Shown here: positions 49,515 through 57,813 of the stretch, in pieces
Position numbering within the stretch: position 1 is the stretch's first letter
Layout of the letters: every line of letters starts with the position of its first letter
Assembly: GCA_002211745.1 (NCBI GenBank)
Contig: CP022114.1
Span: 62,001-126,000, forward strand
Direction of reading: 5' to 3'
Source: Kluyvera genomosp. 3
GTDB taxonomy: Bacteria; Pseudomonadota; Gammaproteobacteria; Enterobacterales; Enterobacteriaceae
Length of the DNA stretch: 64,000 bases
Program-made: the position numbers and the translations under genes
Notes under the pieces: generated by a model
Told to the model about the DNA's origin: nothing
Seen by the model: only the letters and a program-made list of their open reading frames with translations
The model's database searches: none

Positions 49515-50443
49515 TGCGCGGGCGCAACAAAGAACATACCACCATCATTAAACGCTCCTCGCGCAAAAGCCATGATGCCTTTCATGGCGGCGCGTGGAAG
49601 GTCGCGTTCGCCGACTTTACGCTGGCGATGATGGCGCTGTTTATGGTGCTGTGGATTATGGGCGCGGTGACGGAAGAGGAGCGTAAAGAGATCGTCTCGC
49701 TGCTCAACGGCGAGTCCATTTTTGAGGGCAACAATATCACGCCGGTGACGCAAAAAGAGGGTAACGGCGGACAGATCGCGCTGCTCGATAGCCGTCACGC
49801 GAAGCAAAAAGAGCTGCTCAAAGAGCAGGCGAAGAAAGACGCCGAGTTGGCGAAGCAGCTTAAGGGCACTGAAAGCCTCGGTGACGTGAATGCGCGTTCC
49901 AAAAATGAGATTGAAGATCTCGCGCGCATCATTATGAAAATCACCTCGGCCTACGACGCGCAGGCCAACCTGAAAATGGAGATTGTGCCGCAGGGGCTGC
50001 GCATCCTGGTGACTGACGATCAGAAGCGTGAAATGTTCCAGCGCAGCAGCGCCATCCTGACGCCGTTCTTTAAACGCCTGCTGACCGAATTTGCCCCCGA
50101 GCTGAACAAGATAGACAACAAAATCATTATTACCGGGCATACCGACGCCACCCGTTTCCGCGACCAGGTGCTCTACAACAACTGGAACCTCTCCGGCGAA
50201 CGTGCGATGCAGGCGCGATCGGTACTGACCCGCAGCGGCCTTGAACCCGGCAAAATTTTGCAGGTAAGCGGCATGGCCGACCAGATGCTGTTGGACCCGG
50301 AACATCCGCTCAGTTCGGCTAACCGCCGCATCGAAATCATGGTGCTGACGCACTCGGCCAGTGAATCGCTGTATCAATTCTTTGGCCAGCACGGCGAGAA
50401 GGTGATCAAGCCGTTAGCCGACAAGCTCACTCAAAACCCATAG
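49514..50443 (+). CDS. lafU: lateral stator protein LafU (MotB)
   Basis: Stator anchor of 309 residues, intact. The single membrane helix contains the plug-side proton-carrying Asp (WKVAFADFTLAMMALFMVLW). The C-terminal OmpA-like peptidoglycan-binding domain reads KIIITGHTDATRFRDQVLYN-NWNLSGERA and SSANRRIEIMVL. In E. coli K-12 this gene survives only as a truncated lafU; here it is full length. Proton rather than sodium use is suggested by overall similarity to enteric MotB but is not proved. Confidence 0.95.
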   Translation: MRGRNKEHTTIIKRSSRKSHDAFHGGAWKVAFADFTLAMMALFMVLWIMGAVTEEERKEIVSLLNGESIFEGNNITPVTQKEGNGGQIALLDSRHAKQKELLKEQAKKDAELAKQLKGTESLGDVNARSKNEIEDLARIIMKITSAYDAQANLKMEIVPQGLRILVTDDQKREMFQRSSAILTPFFKRLLTEFAPELNKIDNKIIITGHTDATRFRDQVLYNNWNLSGERAMQARSVLTRSGLEPGKILQVSGMADQMLLDPEHPLSSANRRIEIMVLTHSASESLYQFFGQHGEKVIKPLADKLTQNP

Positions 50444-50456
50444 CCTGATTAACGTT

Positions 50457-51251
50457 GTGAAGAGTTTTATTTTTACCATCCCTTTTGTACCTGTTCGGGC
50501 CGCCTTTGCCCGTCAGGTACTCTTTTTTTTCCTCTTTTTGATGTTGCTGATGTCCGCAGGGTTCGTCAGCGCAAAGCCGCAGCCGGTGAAAGCGCCAGCG
50601 GCCAAAAGCGACAGTGAAGCGCAAAAGCGCAAACAGAACCGCGCCCGCCTGATGGCGAAAGCGAAGAAACGCGCCGTTGTGGTTCCGCCCACGCCGGAGC
50701 AAAAACGCCGCGAACTGGCGAATCAGCAGGCCGAACGGGCGAAAAACCGTGAAATTCTGGCGATGCACACCCGCTGGCAGCCTGGAACGCTGGGCGGTTC
50801 AGAAGCGCTGTGGGATGAAGTCCAGGACGGGGCGGTCGCGGCGAAACGTCGGGCACCGAAGAACACCGCGAAGCTGCGTACGGTGATCCATCGGCTGGAA
50901 AGCCAACTCGGGAAGCCTTACCTGTGGGGCGGCAACAGCCCGACCGACGGCTTCGACTGTAGCGGGCTGGTGTTCTACGCCTTCAATCATGTGCTGGACC
51001 GCAAGCTACCGCGCACCGCCAACGGCATGTATCGGGATAACGGCCTGAAGTCGATTCGCCAGAACAGCCTGAAGCAGGGCGACCTGGTCTTTTTCAACAT
51101 TAACCAGCGTCCCGGCGCGGATCACGTTGGCGTATACCTGGGCGATGGGCGCTTTATTGAAGCCCCGCGTACTGGGTTAAAGATTCGTATCAGCCGGTTA
51201 TCCGATGATTTCTGGCAATCACATTACCTTGGCGCACGCCGCGTCCTGTAG
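50457..51251 (+). CDS. NlpC/P60 family secreted endopeptidase
   Basis: Cell-wall D,L-endopeptidase-like protein of 264 residues. A hydrophobic N-terminal segment (VLFFFLFLMLLMSAGFVSA) is followed by a basic, coiled region of about 90 residues. The NlpC/P60 domain follows, with catalytic Cys in FDCSGLVFYAF and His in GADHVGVYLGDGRFIEAPR. Intact; start codon is probably GTG. It lies 13 bases after lafU and 46 before the ParM-like gene, all on one strand. It could open peptidoglycan for rod passage, a job the short LfgJ here cannot do, but that is inference. E. coli K-12 has an NlpC/P60 gene (yafL) near its Flag-2 remnant. Confidence 0.85.
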   Translation: MKSFIFTIPFVPVRAAFARQVLFFFLFLMLLMSAGFVSAKPQPVKAPAAKSDSEAQKRKQNRARLMAKAKKRAVVVPPTPEQKRRELANQQAERAKNREILAMHTRWQPGTLGGSEALWDEVQDGAVAAKRRAPKNTAKLRTVIHRLESQLGKPYLWGGNSPTDGFDCSGLVFYAFNHVLDRKLPRTANGMYRDNGLKSIRQNSLKQGDLVFFNINQRPGADHVGVYLGDGRFIEAPRTGLKIRISRLSDDFWQSHYLGARRVL

Positions 51252-51297
51252 GGCGGCGTGACGCTGTTAAAACACCTTTAGTATTGAGAACGTGACC

Positions 51298-52341
51298 ATG
51301 ACCCGTATGAAATTCGCCATTGATGATGGCTCGACCAACGTAAAAATTAGCTGGATTGAGAACGGCACGCTGAAGACCGTGGTCTCGCCGAACTCCTTCC
51401 GTAAGGACTGGAAAAGCGCGGCGCTGCTGCGCGGACAGTCGGTGTACAACTACACCATCGGCACCACCAAATACACCTACGATGCGACCTCAGACAAAGC
51501 GTTATCCACCACGCACATCGACTACCAGTATGACGATCTCAACCTGTTGGCGGTGCATCACGCGCTGCTGCAGACCGGCATGACGCCGTGCGATGTTGAA
51601 GTGATCGTGACGCTGCCAATCACCCAGTACTACAACCCGGACGACTGCCAGCGTAATGAAAGTCGTATCGAAGCGAAGCGCCGCAATTTGATGCGCGATA
51701 TCACCCTCAACAAGGGCGAGCTGTTCCGTATTGTGGATGTCCAGGTGATGCCGGAAAGCCTGCCGGCGGCGCTGTCTCATTTGCTGAACTCCAACGTCAC
51801 CGAGTTCACCAAATCGCTGGTGGTCGACTGCGGCGGTACCACGCTGGACATGGGGGTGATCGTCGGTGAATTTGATGATGTCTCCGCGATTTATGGCAAC
51901 AACGAAATCGGCGTGGCGATGGTTACTGACGCCACCCGTAAGCTGCTGGCGGCGGCTGACAGCGACTCCAGCTACCTGGTGGCGAACGAGCTTATCAAGC
52001 GCCGTCACGATATGGAGTTTGTGAAAAGCGTCATTAACGACGAATCGCGCATTGCGGAAATTCTTGAGCGTATTGAGATTAAAATTCAGGAACTCGGTGA
52101 CCAGGTGGCCTACGAAGCGAAGAAATTCGCCAAAAACCCCAACCGCGTTTACCTGGTTGGCGGCGGCGCGCACCTGATTGAGAAAGCGGTACGTGAAACC
52201 TATGCCACGCTGGGCGACCGCGTGATCACCATTGATAACCCACAGAGCGCGCTGTCGCGCGAAATCTGCCTGTACCATGCGGACTCCAGCGTCGAAACCG
52301 TCGCCGCGCCGCATATGGCCGAGGTGGGTGACGATGAGTAA
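51298..52341 (+). CDS. ParM/StbA-family actin-like protein
   Basis: Actin-like ATPase of 347 residues, clearly related to plasmid R1 ParM. Phosphate-1 motif IDDGSTNVKISW, phosphate-2 VDCGGTTLDMGVIVGEFDDV and adenosine motif YLVGGGAHLIEKAV are all present. Segments such as VSPNSFRKDW, LAVHHALLQTGM and VMPESLPAAL parallel the R1 protein. Plasmid ParM filaments push sister plasmids apart. The gene is intact and coupled to a downstream ParR-like gene (8-base overlap). It lies in a chromosomal flagellar neighbourhood and no parC-type iteron array is seen upstream, where plasmid systems carry it. Confidence 0.92.
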   Translation: MTRMKFAIDDGSTNVKISWIENGTLKTVVSPNSFRKDWKSAALLRGQSVYNYTIGTTKYTYDATSDKALSTTHIDYQYDDLNLLAVHHALLQTGMTPCDVEVIVTLPITQYYNPDDCQRNESRIEAKRRNLMRDITLNKGELFRIVDVQVMPESLPAALSHLLNSNVTEFTKSLVVDCGGTTLDMGVIVGEFDDVSAIYGNNEIGVAMVTDATRKLLAAADSDSSYLVANELIKRRHDMEFVKSVINDESRIAEILERIEIKIQELGDQVAYEAKKFAKNPNRVYLVGGGAHLIEKAVRETYATLGDRVITIDNPQSALSREICLYHADSSVETVAAPHMAEVGDDE

Positions 52342-52999
52342 CAGGCACATTCGCCGCGTTAATCTCTCGCTGCATTTGTCGCCGGAACACTCGCGCGCGG
52401 ACCTGCGCGCGATGCTGCAACTTAAGAAGTGGCATCAGGAGCTGAGCCAGGCGGGCAGCAACGCTGGCGATGCCAATATGGAAATGCGCCGCTTCCACCG
52501 CAACGTTTACCTGGCCGGGCTGCAACTTCAGTTGCTGAACCCGCAGTTGTGTAGCCATGTTGCCGAGTCAATGGGCCGGGAAAAGCTGACGCTGGATGCG
52601 CTGTGCAGCGAGCTGTCCGCGGCCTCGCTGCTGCCCGTGTCGGCCAGCCCAACGGCGGCGCCTGCGGCCGAGCAAGTTGCGCCAAGCGCGGATTTTAGCA
52701 AGCAACAGTTGCGCCAGATGCGCGCGCTGATGTCCGAAGCGCTCCAGCGCCAACCCGCGCCCGCCGCGCCGGACGACGGTGCACGCGAGGAACTGAGCCA
52801 GCTGCGCAGCGAAGTCGCGCAGTTGAAAACCTTGCTTAATCAGCAAAACCTGCTGCTGCAACAATTAAGGCTGTCTGGCCGCGCTGCTTCGCCTGCTGCC
52901 GAAGGCAGTAAAAACGGTGCGGCGGAAGAGGTCGACCTGAGCACCCTTGGCGCACCCGCGCAAAAAATGAAGCAGATCCGCCAGAAAGGCATTTTTTAA
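52334..52999 (+). CDS. ParR/StbB-like ParM adaptor
   Basis: 221 residues, starting MSNRHIRRVNLSLHLSPEHS at an ATG that overlaps the ParM stop. The N-terminal part resembles the ribbon-helix-helix DNA-binding region of StbB/ParR (RRVNLSLHLSPEHSRADLRA-MLQLKKWHQEL). The middle is Ala/Pro-rich, then a coiled coil (REELSQLRSEVAQLKTLLNQ-QNLLLQQLR). It ends KMKQIRQKGIF, a basic tail where ParR proteins contact the ParM filament end. It is longer than plasmid ParR (about 115 residues) owing to the inserted linker and coil. Assignment rests on N-terminal similarity and on coupling to ParM. Confidence 0.75.
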   Translation: MSNRHIRRVNLSLHLSPEHSRADLRAMLQLKKWHQELSQAGSNAGDANMEMRRFHRNVYLAGLQLQLLNPQLCSHVAESMGREKLTLDALCSELSAASLLPVSASPTAAPAAEQVAPSADFSKQQLRQMRALMSEALQRQPAPAAPDDGAREELSQLRSEVAQLKTLLNQQNLLLQQLRLSGRAASPAAEGSKNGAAEEVDLSTLGAPAQKMKQIRQKGIF

Positions 53000-53069
53000 A
53001 TGACGGGCGGTTTAAGTTGCCGCCGCTGCACGTCGCTTTTTCCGCACAATAATGAGAGATGAGGCTGGT

Positions 53070-53860
53070 ATGGACAAAAGTGCGCATTATGTTGTTCGTT
53101 GCGTAGAGAACGCTAAATTCGATGTAGGTATCGATTTCGTTATTCAGCCTATCTTCGATTTATCCCGTTTTGCCTGTATTGGCGGTGAAGTGCTGGTGCG
53201 AGGCACCCATCGGCGTAACGTTGTCCCGCCGGTCGAGTTTATCCAGCACCTTGAAGAGAATGGCACCATCGTGGATATGGCTACTACGTGATGGAAAAAT
53301 CGCTGTCGTTTATTGCGCAAAAGCGGGCCGATGACCAGGAAGAATTCATGTACACGCTGAATATTTCTGCCGTGCAGCTGAACGATCCGGAGTTTGCCTA
53401 CCATGCGCTGGGGATTGTGGAGACGCGGCATCTGCGGGCGGCGCAGTTGGTATTTGAAATTACCTCCGGACAGGTTGCGCTCACTGAAGTCGCTCGGCAG
53501 AACCTCCAGACGTTACAGGATGACGGCATCAATATCGCCTGGGATGGTATCGGCACGCTGGCGGCGCTACAGGAGCGGCTGGCCTACTGGATTCCGGATT
53601 ACATCAAGCTCGATCGCAGCTGTCTCGCGTGCAGCCAGCAGGACGAAACCGAGCAGATCCTCCAGCTGATTGCCCAGCACGACATCGATGTCATCATTGA
53701 AGGTGTTGAAAACTATACGCAAACTTCCAACATGCTGAAGCAGGGCGTGAAGTTCGGACAGGGCTATCTGTTTTCCCGACCGATCAGCAAAGAGAGTTTC
53801 CAGCGTGAATACATGCAGCACCAACAGGCGCAAACGCGAGCGTCTCACGCGCATCGGTAA
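53070..53860 (+). CDS. EAL-domain protein with degenerate catalytic motifs
   Basis: About 263 residues with a stand-alone EAL fold. The signature is altered: EVLVR replaces EALxR, and WDGIGT stands where DDFGTG should supply two metal-binding Asp residues. The later positions remain: NISAVQLN, FEITSGQ, YIKLDRS, IIEGVEN and FGQGYLFSRP. A break near 53283 is repaired by one G, giving DMGYYVMEKSLSF. It is therefore probably not a c-di-GMP phosphodiesterase; inactive EAL proteins such as YdiV act by binding other proteins, for instance the flagellar regulator FlhDC. The start at 53070 has GATGAGG upstream; 53052 is the alternative. It is followed by an active-looking EAL gene. Confidence 0.85.
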
Positions 53861-53890
53861 GTGCGCCCTGCCAGATGGAATGAATGAGCA

Positions 53891-55474
53891 ATGTACAAAA
53901 AATACGCCAGTAAAGCCGATCGCAAAAACTATGCGCTGGTCGGTCTGGTTTTTTTAGGTTCGGTCGTGCTGGCGCTCTGGCTCACGTTTTACATCGCGCA
54001 GCGACAGCTGAATGTTCAGCTGGCTCATCAGGCGATACCCATTCGCAATGCGGTGGAAAACCTGCTGGAAGAGACGCGGCGCGTCGCACGCGAAGCGCAG
54101 GGCTGGGTGGGCAAAACCTGTAACCGCCAGTTGGAAAGCCGCCTGAACGCGTTGCCGACGCGCGAAATGCGCATGCTGGTCATCAACCTGCTGGATGGCG
54201 ATCGCATCACCTGCTCCTCACTGCTGGCCAATCAGGGCGCGCGGGTCGATCTGAGCGGCTTTAGCGCGCAGGGCGTGAAAATTGATGATTCCGTGGCGTC
54301 AGCGGGTATTCCGGTCTTTTCTCTCTACCAGCGCCTGGCTAACGGCGGCATCGTGGTGTCGGCTGACCTGCGCTACCTGTGGGGTATTATGGGCAACAGC
54401 AACCGCGATGAACGTTTCGCGCTGCTGGTGAATAACAAACTGCTGACACAGAACGGTATTCTGGTCGGTGAGCAGGCGAAACTTGGCGCGCAAGACTACC
54501 CGCAACGTCAGTCTGGCGGACTGTATACGCTGGCCTGGCGCTCGCCGGATACCGCTGATATCTGGCAGGAGATTCTGGGCTCCTGGCTCAATATCCTGGT
54601 TATCCTTGTCCCGCCGCTGCTGCTAACGACGCTGGCCTGGTCATTGCTGACGCGTCGTCGCTCGCTCTATCAACATCTGGTGAATGCGGTGCATCAGGAC
54701 CGTATTACGCCCTACTATCAGCCGATTATTTGCGCCCACAGCAACCGGGTGATCGGCGCGGAAATTCTCGCCCGCTGGGAACATCCGGAGATTGGTTTCG
54801 TACCGCCGGATATTTTTATCCCGGTGGCGGAGAAAACGAACACGATCGGCCTGATGACGGAGAACCTGCTCAAACGCGTGCTTGCCGACTGCCAGCGGCC
54901 GGACTGTGTGCTACCGGACGGCTTTACCTTCAACGTCAACATCAGCCACGCGCACCTGGTTGCGGAAGATTTCAACGCTTTTACCAGCGAATTCGCCGCT
55001 CGGTTTAAACGGCTGCATCTGCATCTGACCTTCGAATTTACCGAGAACGAACAGATCAACTTTAATGATGATATTCTCAATAAAATCAAGGTGGTTCGTG
55101 ATAGCGGCATCGCTATTTCGTTGGATGATTTTGGCACCGGCTTCTCCAACCTGTCGTGGATAGCCAGCCTGAGCCCGGACAGCATTAAGATTGATCGTAT
55201 GTTCATCAACCAGATTTCTCCTGATGCCTCTACGCCGCTCATTAACTGTGTCATCGATATGGCGAGGCAGATGGGCATTCAGACGGTTGCCGAGGGAGTT
55301 GAACATGACTATCAGGTGGCCTGGCTACAGGAAAACGAAATTGACTGTTTTCAGGGTTACTTCTATTCAAAACCGCTCACTTTTAGTGCATTTGTCGACT
55401 ATTTTCGTCACGATGTCATGACACAGCACCTGAAAATGCCGCCGTTGCCGAAAGACACTTCTTTACAGCACTAG
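53891..55474 (+). CDS. CSS-motif EAL c-di-GMP phosphodiesterase
   Basis: Membrane phosphodiesterase of 527 residues, intact. Two membrane helices (VGLVFLGSVVLALWLTFYIA and LNILVILVPPLLLTTLAWSL) enclose a periplasmic CSS domain of about 210 residues with the sequence TCSS. The cytoplasmic EAL domain has AEILARWEH (EIL variant of EAL), NVNISHAHL, FEFTENE, LDDFGTGFSNL, IKIDRMF and VAEGVEHD, so all metal and catalytic positions look present. In this family the redox state of periplasmic cysteines governs activity. It lies 30 bases after the degenerate EAL gene. It may lower c-di-GMP to favour motility. Confidence 0.92.
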   Translation: MYKKYASKADRKNYALVGLVFLGSVVLALWLTFYIAQRQLNVQLAHQAIPIRNAVENLLEETRRVAREAQGWVGKTCNRQLESRLNALPTREMRMLVINLLDGDRITCSSLLANQGARVDLSGFSAQGVKIDDSVASAGIPVFSLYQRLANGGIVVSADLRYLWGIMGNSNRDERFALLVNNKLLTQNGILVGEQAKLGAQDYPQRQSGGLYTLAWRSPDTADIWQEILGSWLNILVILVPPLLLTTLAWSLLTRRRSLYQHLVNAVHQDRITPYYQPIICAHSNRVIGAEILARWEHPEIGFVPPDIFIPVAEKTNTIGLMTENLLKRVLADCQRPDCVLPDGFTFNVNISHAHLVAEDFNAFTSEFAARFKRLHLHLTFEFTENEQINFNDDILNKIKVVRDSGIAISLDDFGTGFSNLSWIASLSPDSIKIDRMFINQISPDASTPLINCVIDMARQMGIQTVAEGVEHDYQVAWLQENEIDCFQGYFYSKPLTFSAFVDYFRHDVMTQHLKMPPLPKDTSLQH

Positions 55475-55520
55475 TCCAGGCGTCCCGCTAAGATAAACCA
55501 CGTATTTTTACGAGGTGATC

Positions 55521-56036
55521 ATGAGCGAATTTTTCCAACGCCGCCGCGTGTACCGCTGGCTACGCGAGATAGTCGTCCTGCTGGTGCTGGCCGCGGTACT
55601 GATGTGGGGCGTTGACCGCTTTCGCAGCCCGACGCTTCCGGATTCTTTTTCCGGCATGGCCGTACAGACCCTGGATGGACAAAGCATCGACCTGGCCGCG
55701 CTGAGCGACACGCGGCCACTGCTGATTTACGTTTGGGCGACCTGGTGCAGCGTGTGCCGTTACACCACGCCATCGGTAGAGAAACTGGCGGCGCAGGGGG
55801 AAAACGTGGTGAGCATCGCGCTGCGTTCCGGCGATGATACCCGGCTGGCGCAGTGGATGCAGAAAAAGCAGCTCACCATGCCGGTGGTCAACGACGCGCG
55901 CGGCGAGCTGGCGCAGCGTTGGCAGGTGAGCGTCACGCCGACGATCATTATCGTCTCTCAAGGGCAGCCGGTCTCGGTCACCACCGGCTGGACCAGCTAC
56001 TGGGGCATGAAGGCGCGCCTGTGGGCAAGCCGATAA
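55521..56036 (+). CDS. ScsD/TlpA-like membrane-anchored thioredoxin-family protein
   Basis: 171 residues, intact. One N-terminal membrane anchor (IVVLLVLAAVLMWGVDRF) holds a periplasmic thioredoxin fold with active site WCSVC in LLIYVWATWCSVCRYTTPSV and the cis-Pro loop VSVTPTIIIV. This is the ScsD pattern, part of the copper-tolerance scs cluster in Salmonella, but no scsA, scsB or scsC is in this window. The start ATG follows GAGGTG. It could act on the disulfide-controlled CSS phosphodiesterase just upstream, which is inference from adjacency. Confidence 0.82.
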   Translation: MSEFFQRRRVYRWLREIVVLLVLAAVLMWGVDRFRSPTLPDSFSGMAVQTLDGQSIDLAALSDTRPLLIYVWATWCSVCRYTTPSVEKLAAQGENVVSIALRSGDDTRLAQWMQKKQLTMPVVNDARGELAQRWQVSVTPTIIIVSQGQPVSVTTGWTSYWGMKARLWASR

Positions 56037-56170
56037 ACGAGTCCGGGTATTATTGCTTTATTGATAATAGTCTATTGCGATTTATACCATTTATGTAATG
56101 AGTCTGCGGTCGTATCCTTCTTCGCATCACGTTACCGAGCGTAACGCCTTAAACCGAACAGGATAAGACC

Positions 56171-56383
56171 ATGAAAAACCTTACCGCGATTTTTGCTGCT
56201 TCCCTTCTCTCTGTTGCTGCCTTTAGCGCCACGGCGCAAAGCGTGACGGCGACCGGCTCGACGCTGGACACCGCCGAAGCGGCGATTGCCCAGAAGGCCA
56301 AAGAGATGAACGCCTCTGACTACAAAATCACCAGCGCACGCATGGGCAACACCGTGACCATGAGCGCCGAACTGTACAAATAA
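56171..56383 (+). CDS. YdgH/BhsA/McbA-type small periplasmic protein
   Basis: 70 residues. A signal peptide (LTAIFAASLLSVAAFSATA) is followed by a short domain containing DTAEAAIAQKAKEMNASDYK and ends in LYK. This is the DUF1471 pattern of stress-induced enterobacterial proteins (BhsA, McbA, YhcN). Good ribosome binding site (AGGAT) upstream. It has a 134-base gap upstream that may hold its promoter. Precise role unknown. Confidence 0.82.
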   Translation: MKNLTAIFAASLLSVAAFSATAQSVTATGSTLDTAEAAIAQKAKEMNASDYKITSARMGNTVTMSAELYK

Positions 56384-56398
56384 GCGGGGGAAAACAGT

Positions 56399-57499
56399 AT
56401 GTTATTCGATAAATATGCTCTGAATATGCTGCCGCTGGCTAACCGTATCGTGATGCCGCCGATGACCCGCTCTCGCGCCGGTGCCGGTGACGTCGCCACT
56501 GATATGATGGCGGACTACTATGCGCAGCGCGCCAGTGCCGGGCTTATCATCAGCGAAGGGACCCAGATCAGCCAGCAGGGGCAAGGTTACGCCTGGACGC
56601 CAGGCATGTATTCCGAGGCGCAGATTGCAGGCTGGAAAAAAGTGACCTCCGCGGTGCATCAGGCGGGCGGTAAAATCTTCGCCCAGCTCTGGCACGTGGG
56701 CCGGGTTTCCCACACGGTATTGCAGCCGAACGGCGCGCAGCCGGTCTCCTCTTCCGCCATTCAGGCCGAAGGCGTGAAGGTGTTTGTGGACGTCGAAGGC
56801 CGCGGCCCGGAGAGCGGCGTTGGCGCGATGGTGCAGCATGATATGCCGCGCGCGCTGCGCACCGATGAGATCCCGGCTATCGTTAACGACTATGCCCAGG
56901 CCGCGCGCAACGCCATTGCCGCCGGTTTCGACGGCATTGAGCTGCACGGCGCCAACGGCTATCTGATCAACCAGTTTATTGATTCACAGGCCAACCTGCG
57001 CGACGACGAATACGGCGGCTCGCTGCAAAATCGCCTGCGCTTTATGAAAGAGGTGGTGACTGCGGTGTCTGAGGCGATTGGAAAAGAGCGTGTCGGGATT
57101 CGCCTGGCGCCGCTGACCACGCTGATGGGTTCGCGCGATGACACGCCGGAAGCCACCTATCTGGCGGCGGCCAGCGTACTGAATGAACTGGGTATTGCCT
57201 ATATCCATATCGCTGAAGCCGACTGGGAAGATGCGCCGGTGATGCCAGCGGCCTTTAAAGAGGCGCTGCGTATTATCTTCCACGGCACGCTGATTTACTC
57301 CGGTAAATACACCAAAGCGCGTGCGGAAGAGGCGCTGACCAAAGGCTGGGCGGATTTGATTGGTTTTGGCCGTCCGTTTATCGCTAACCCGGATCTGCCG
57401 TATCGTCTGGAACATGATTTGCCGCTGAATGCGCCGGTGAAAGAGCAGTTCTTTGGCGGCGGTAAGGCGGGGTATGTGGATTATCCGACGGCGGGGTGA
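56399..57499 (+). CDS. old-yellow-enzyme-family ene-reductase
   Basis: FMN-dependent NAD(P)H ene-reductase of 366 residues, intact. The TIM-barrel opening NRIVMPPMTRSRAGAG, the substrate-binding HGAN pair (in IELHGANGYLINQFIDSQ), the flavin-contacting RDDEYGGSLQNRLRFM and the C-terminal FGRPFIANPD and FFGGGKAGYVDYPT are typical. It is related to NemA but is clearly a paralogue, as the sequence differs at many variable positions. It lies 15 bases after the small BhsA-type gene. Physiological substrate unknown. Confidence 0.92.
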   Translation: MLFDKYALNMLPLANRIVMPPMTRSRAGAGDVATDMMADYYAQRASAGLIISEGTQISQQGQGYAWTPGMYSEAQIAGWKKVTSAVHQAGGKIFAQLWHVGRVSHTVLQPNGAQPVSSSAIQAEGVKVFVDVEGRGPESGVGAMVQHDMPRALRTDEIPAIVNDYAQAARNAIAAGFDGIELHGANGYLINQFIDSQANLRDDEYGGSLQNRLRFMKEVVTAVSEAIGKERVGIRLAPLTTLMGSRDDTPEATYLAAASVLNELGIAYIHIAEADWEDAPVMPAAFKEALRIIFHGTLIYSGKYTKARAEEALTKGWADLIGFGRPFIANPDLPYRLEHDLPLNAPVKEQFFGGGKAGYVDYPTAG

Positions 57500-57813
57500 G
57501 GGTAAATCTGTACCACTCTGGCAGATTATCGTAAACATCCGGTGCCCGCGCCGTATCGATCAGCGCGGCCCATTCGTCCATTAGCTGGTTTTATCGATGC
57601 CCGGCCAGTTATCCTGGCCGCAGCGAATGGGGATATCTGAGCCTTGGTGCTGGATATTGATAAGGAAGTACTAATACCAGGGGGAGCGGGTTACGAGGGT
57701 TTATTTAATGTACTCTCCCTGATACACTTGCGGCGTTTTTTTGCGCCGTTACGGATAGGTTTGAAGCGTTCCGGCAATAACTTTCTTATCACAGCAAATA
57801 ATTAAAAATAAAT
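57500..57813. other. intergenic stretch with possible gene remnant
   Basis: No intact gene. On the minus strand, about 57500-57660, a one-base repair joins IRCGQDNWPGIDKTS to LMDEWAALIDTARAPDVYDN. This looks like the end of a real protein, but it has a stop immediately upstream. It may be a pseudogene fragment; I do not recognise it. Near 57728-57748 GGCG and CGCC flank a T run, a weak hairpin. Confidence 0.35.

Noticed and set aside
49298-50392. 364-codon minus-strand frame across lafT-lafU
   Set aside because: Antisense shadow of two clearly coding genes, with biased composition and no family likeness.
51252-51297. parC centromere upstream of the ParM-like gene
   Set aside because: Only 46 bases are available and they show no direct repeats.
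53070-53860. Calling the first EAL gene an active phosphodiesterase
   Set aside because: The DDFGTG metal-binding motif is replaced by WDGIGT, so hydrolysis is unlikely.
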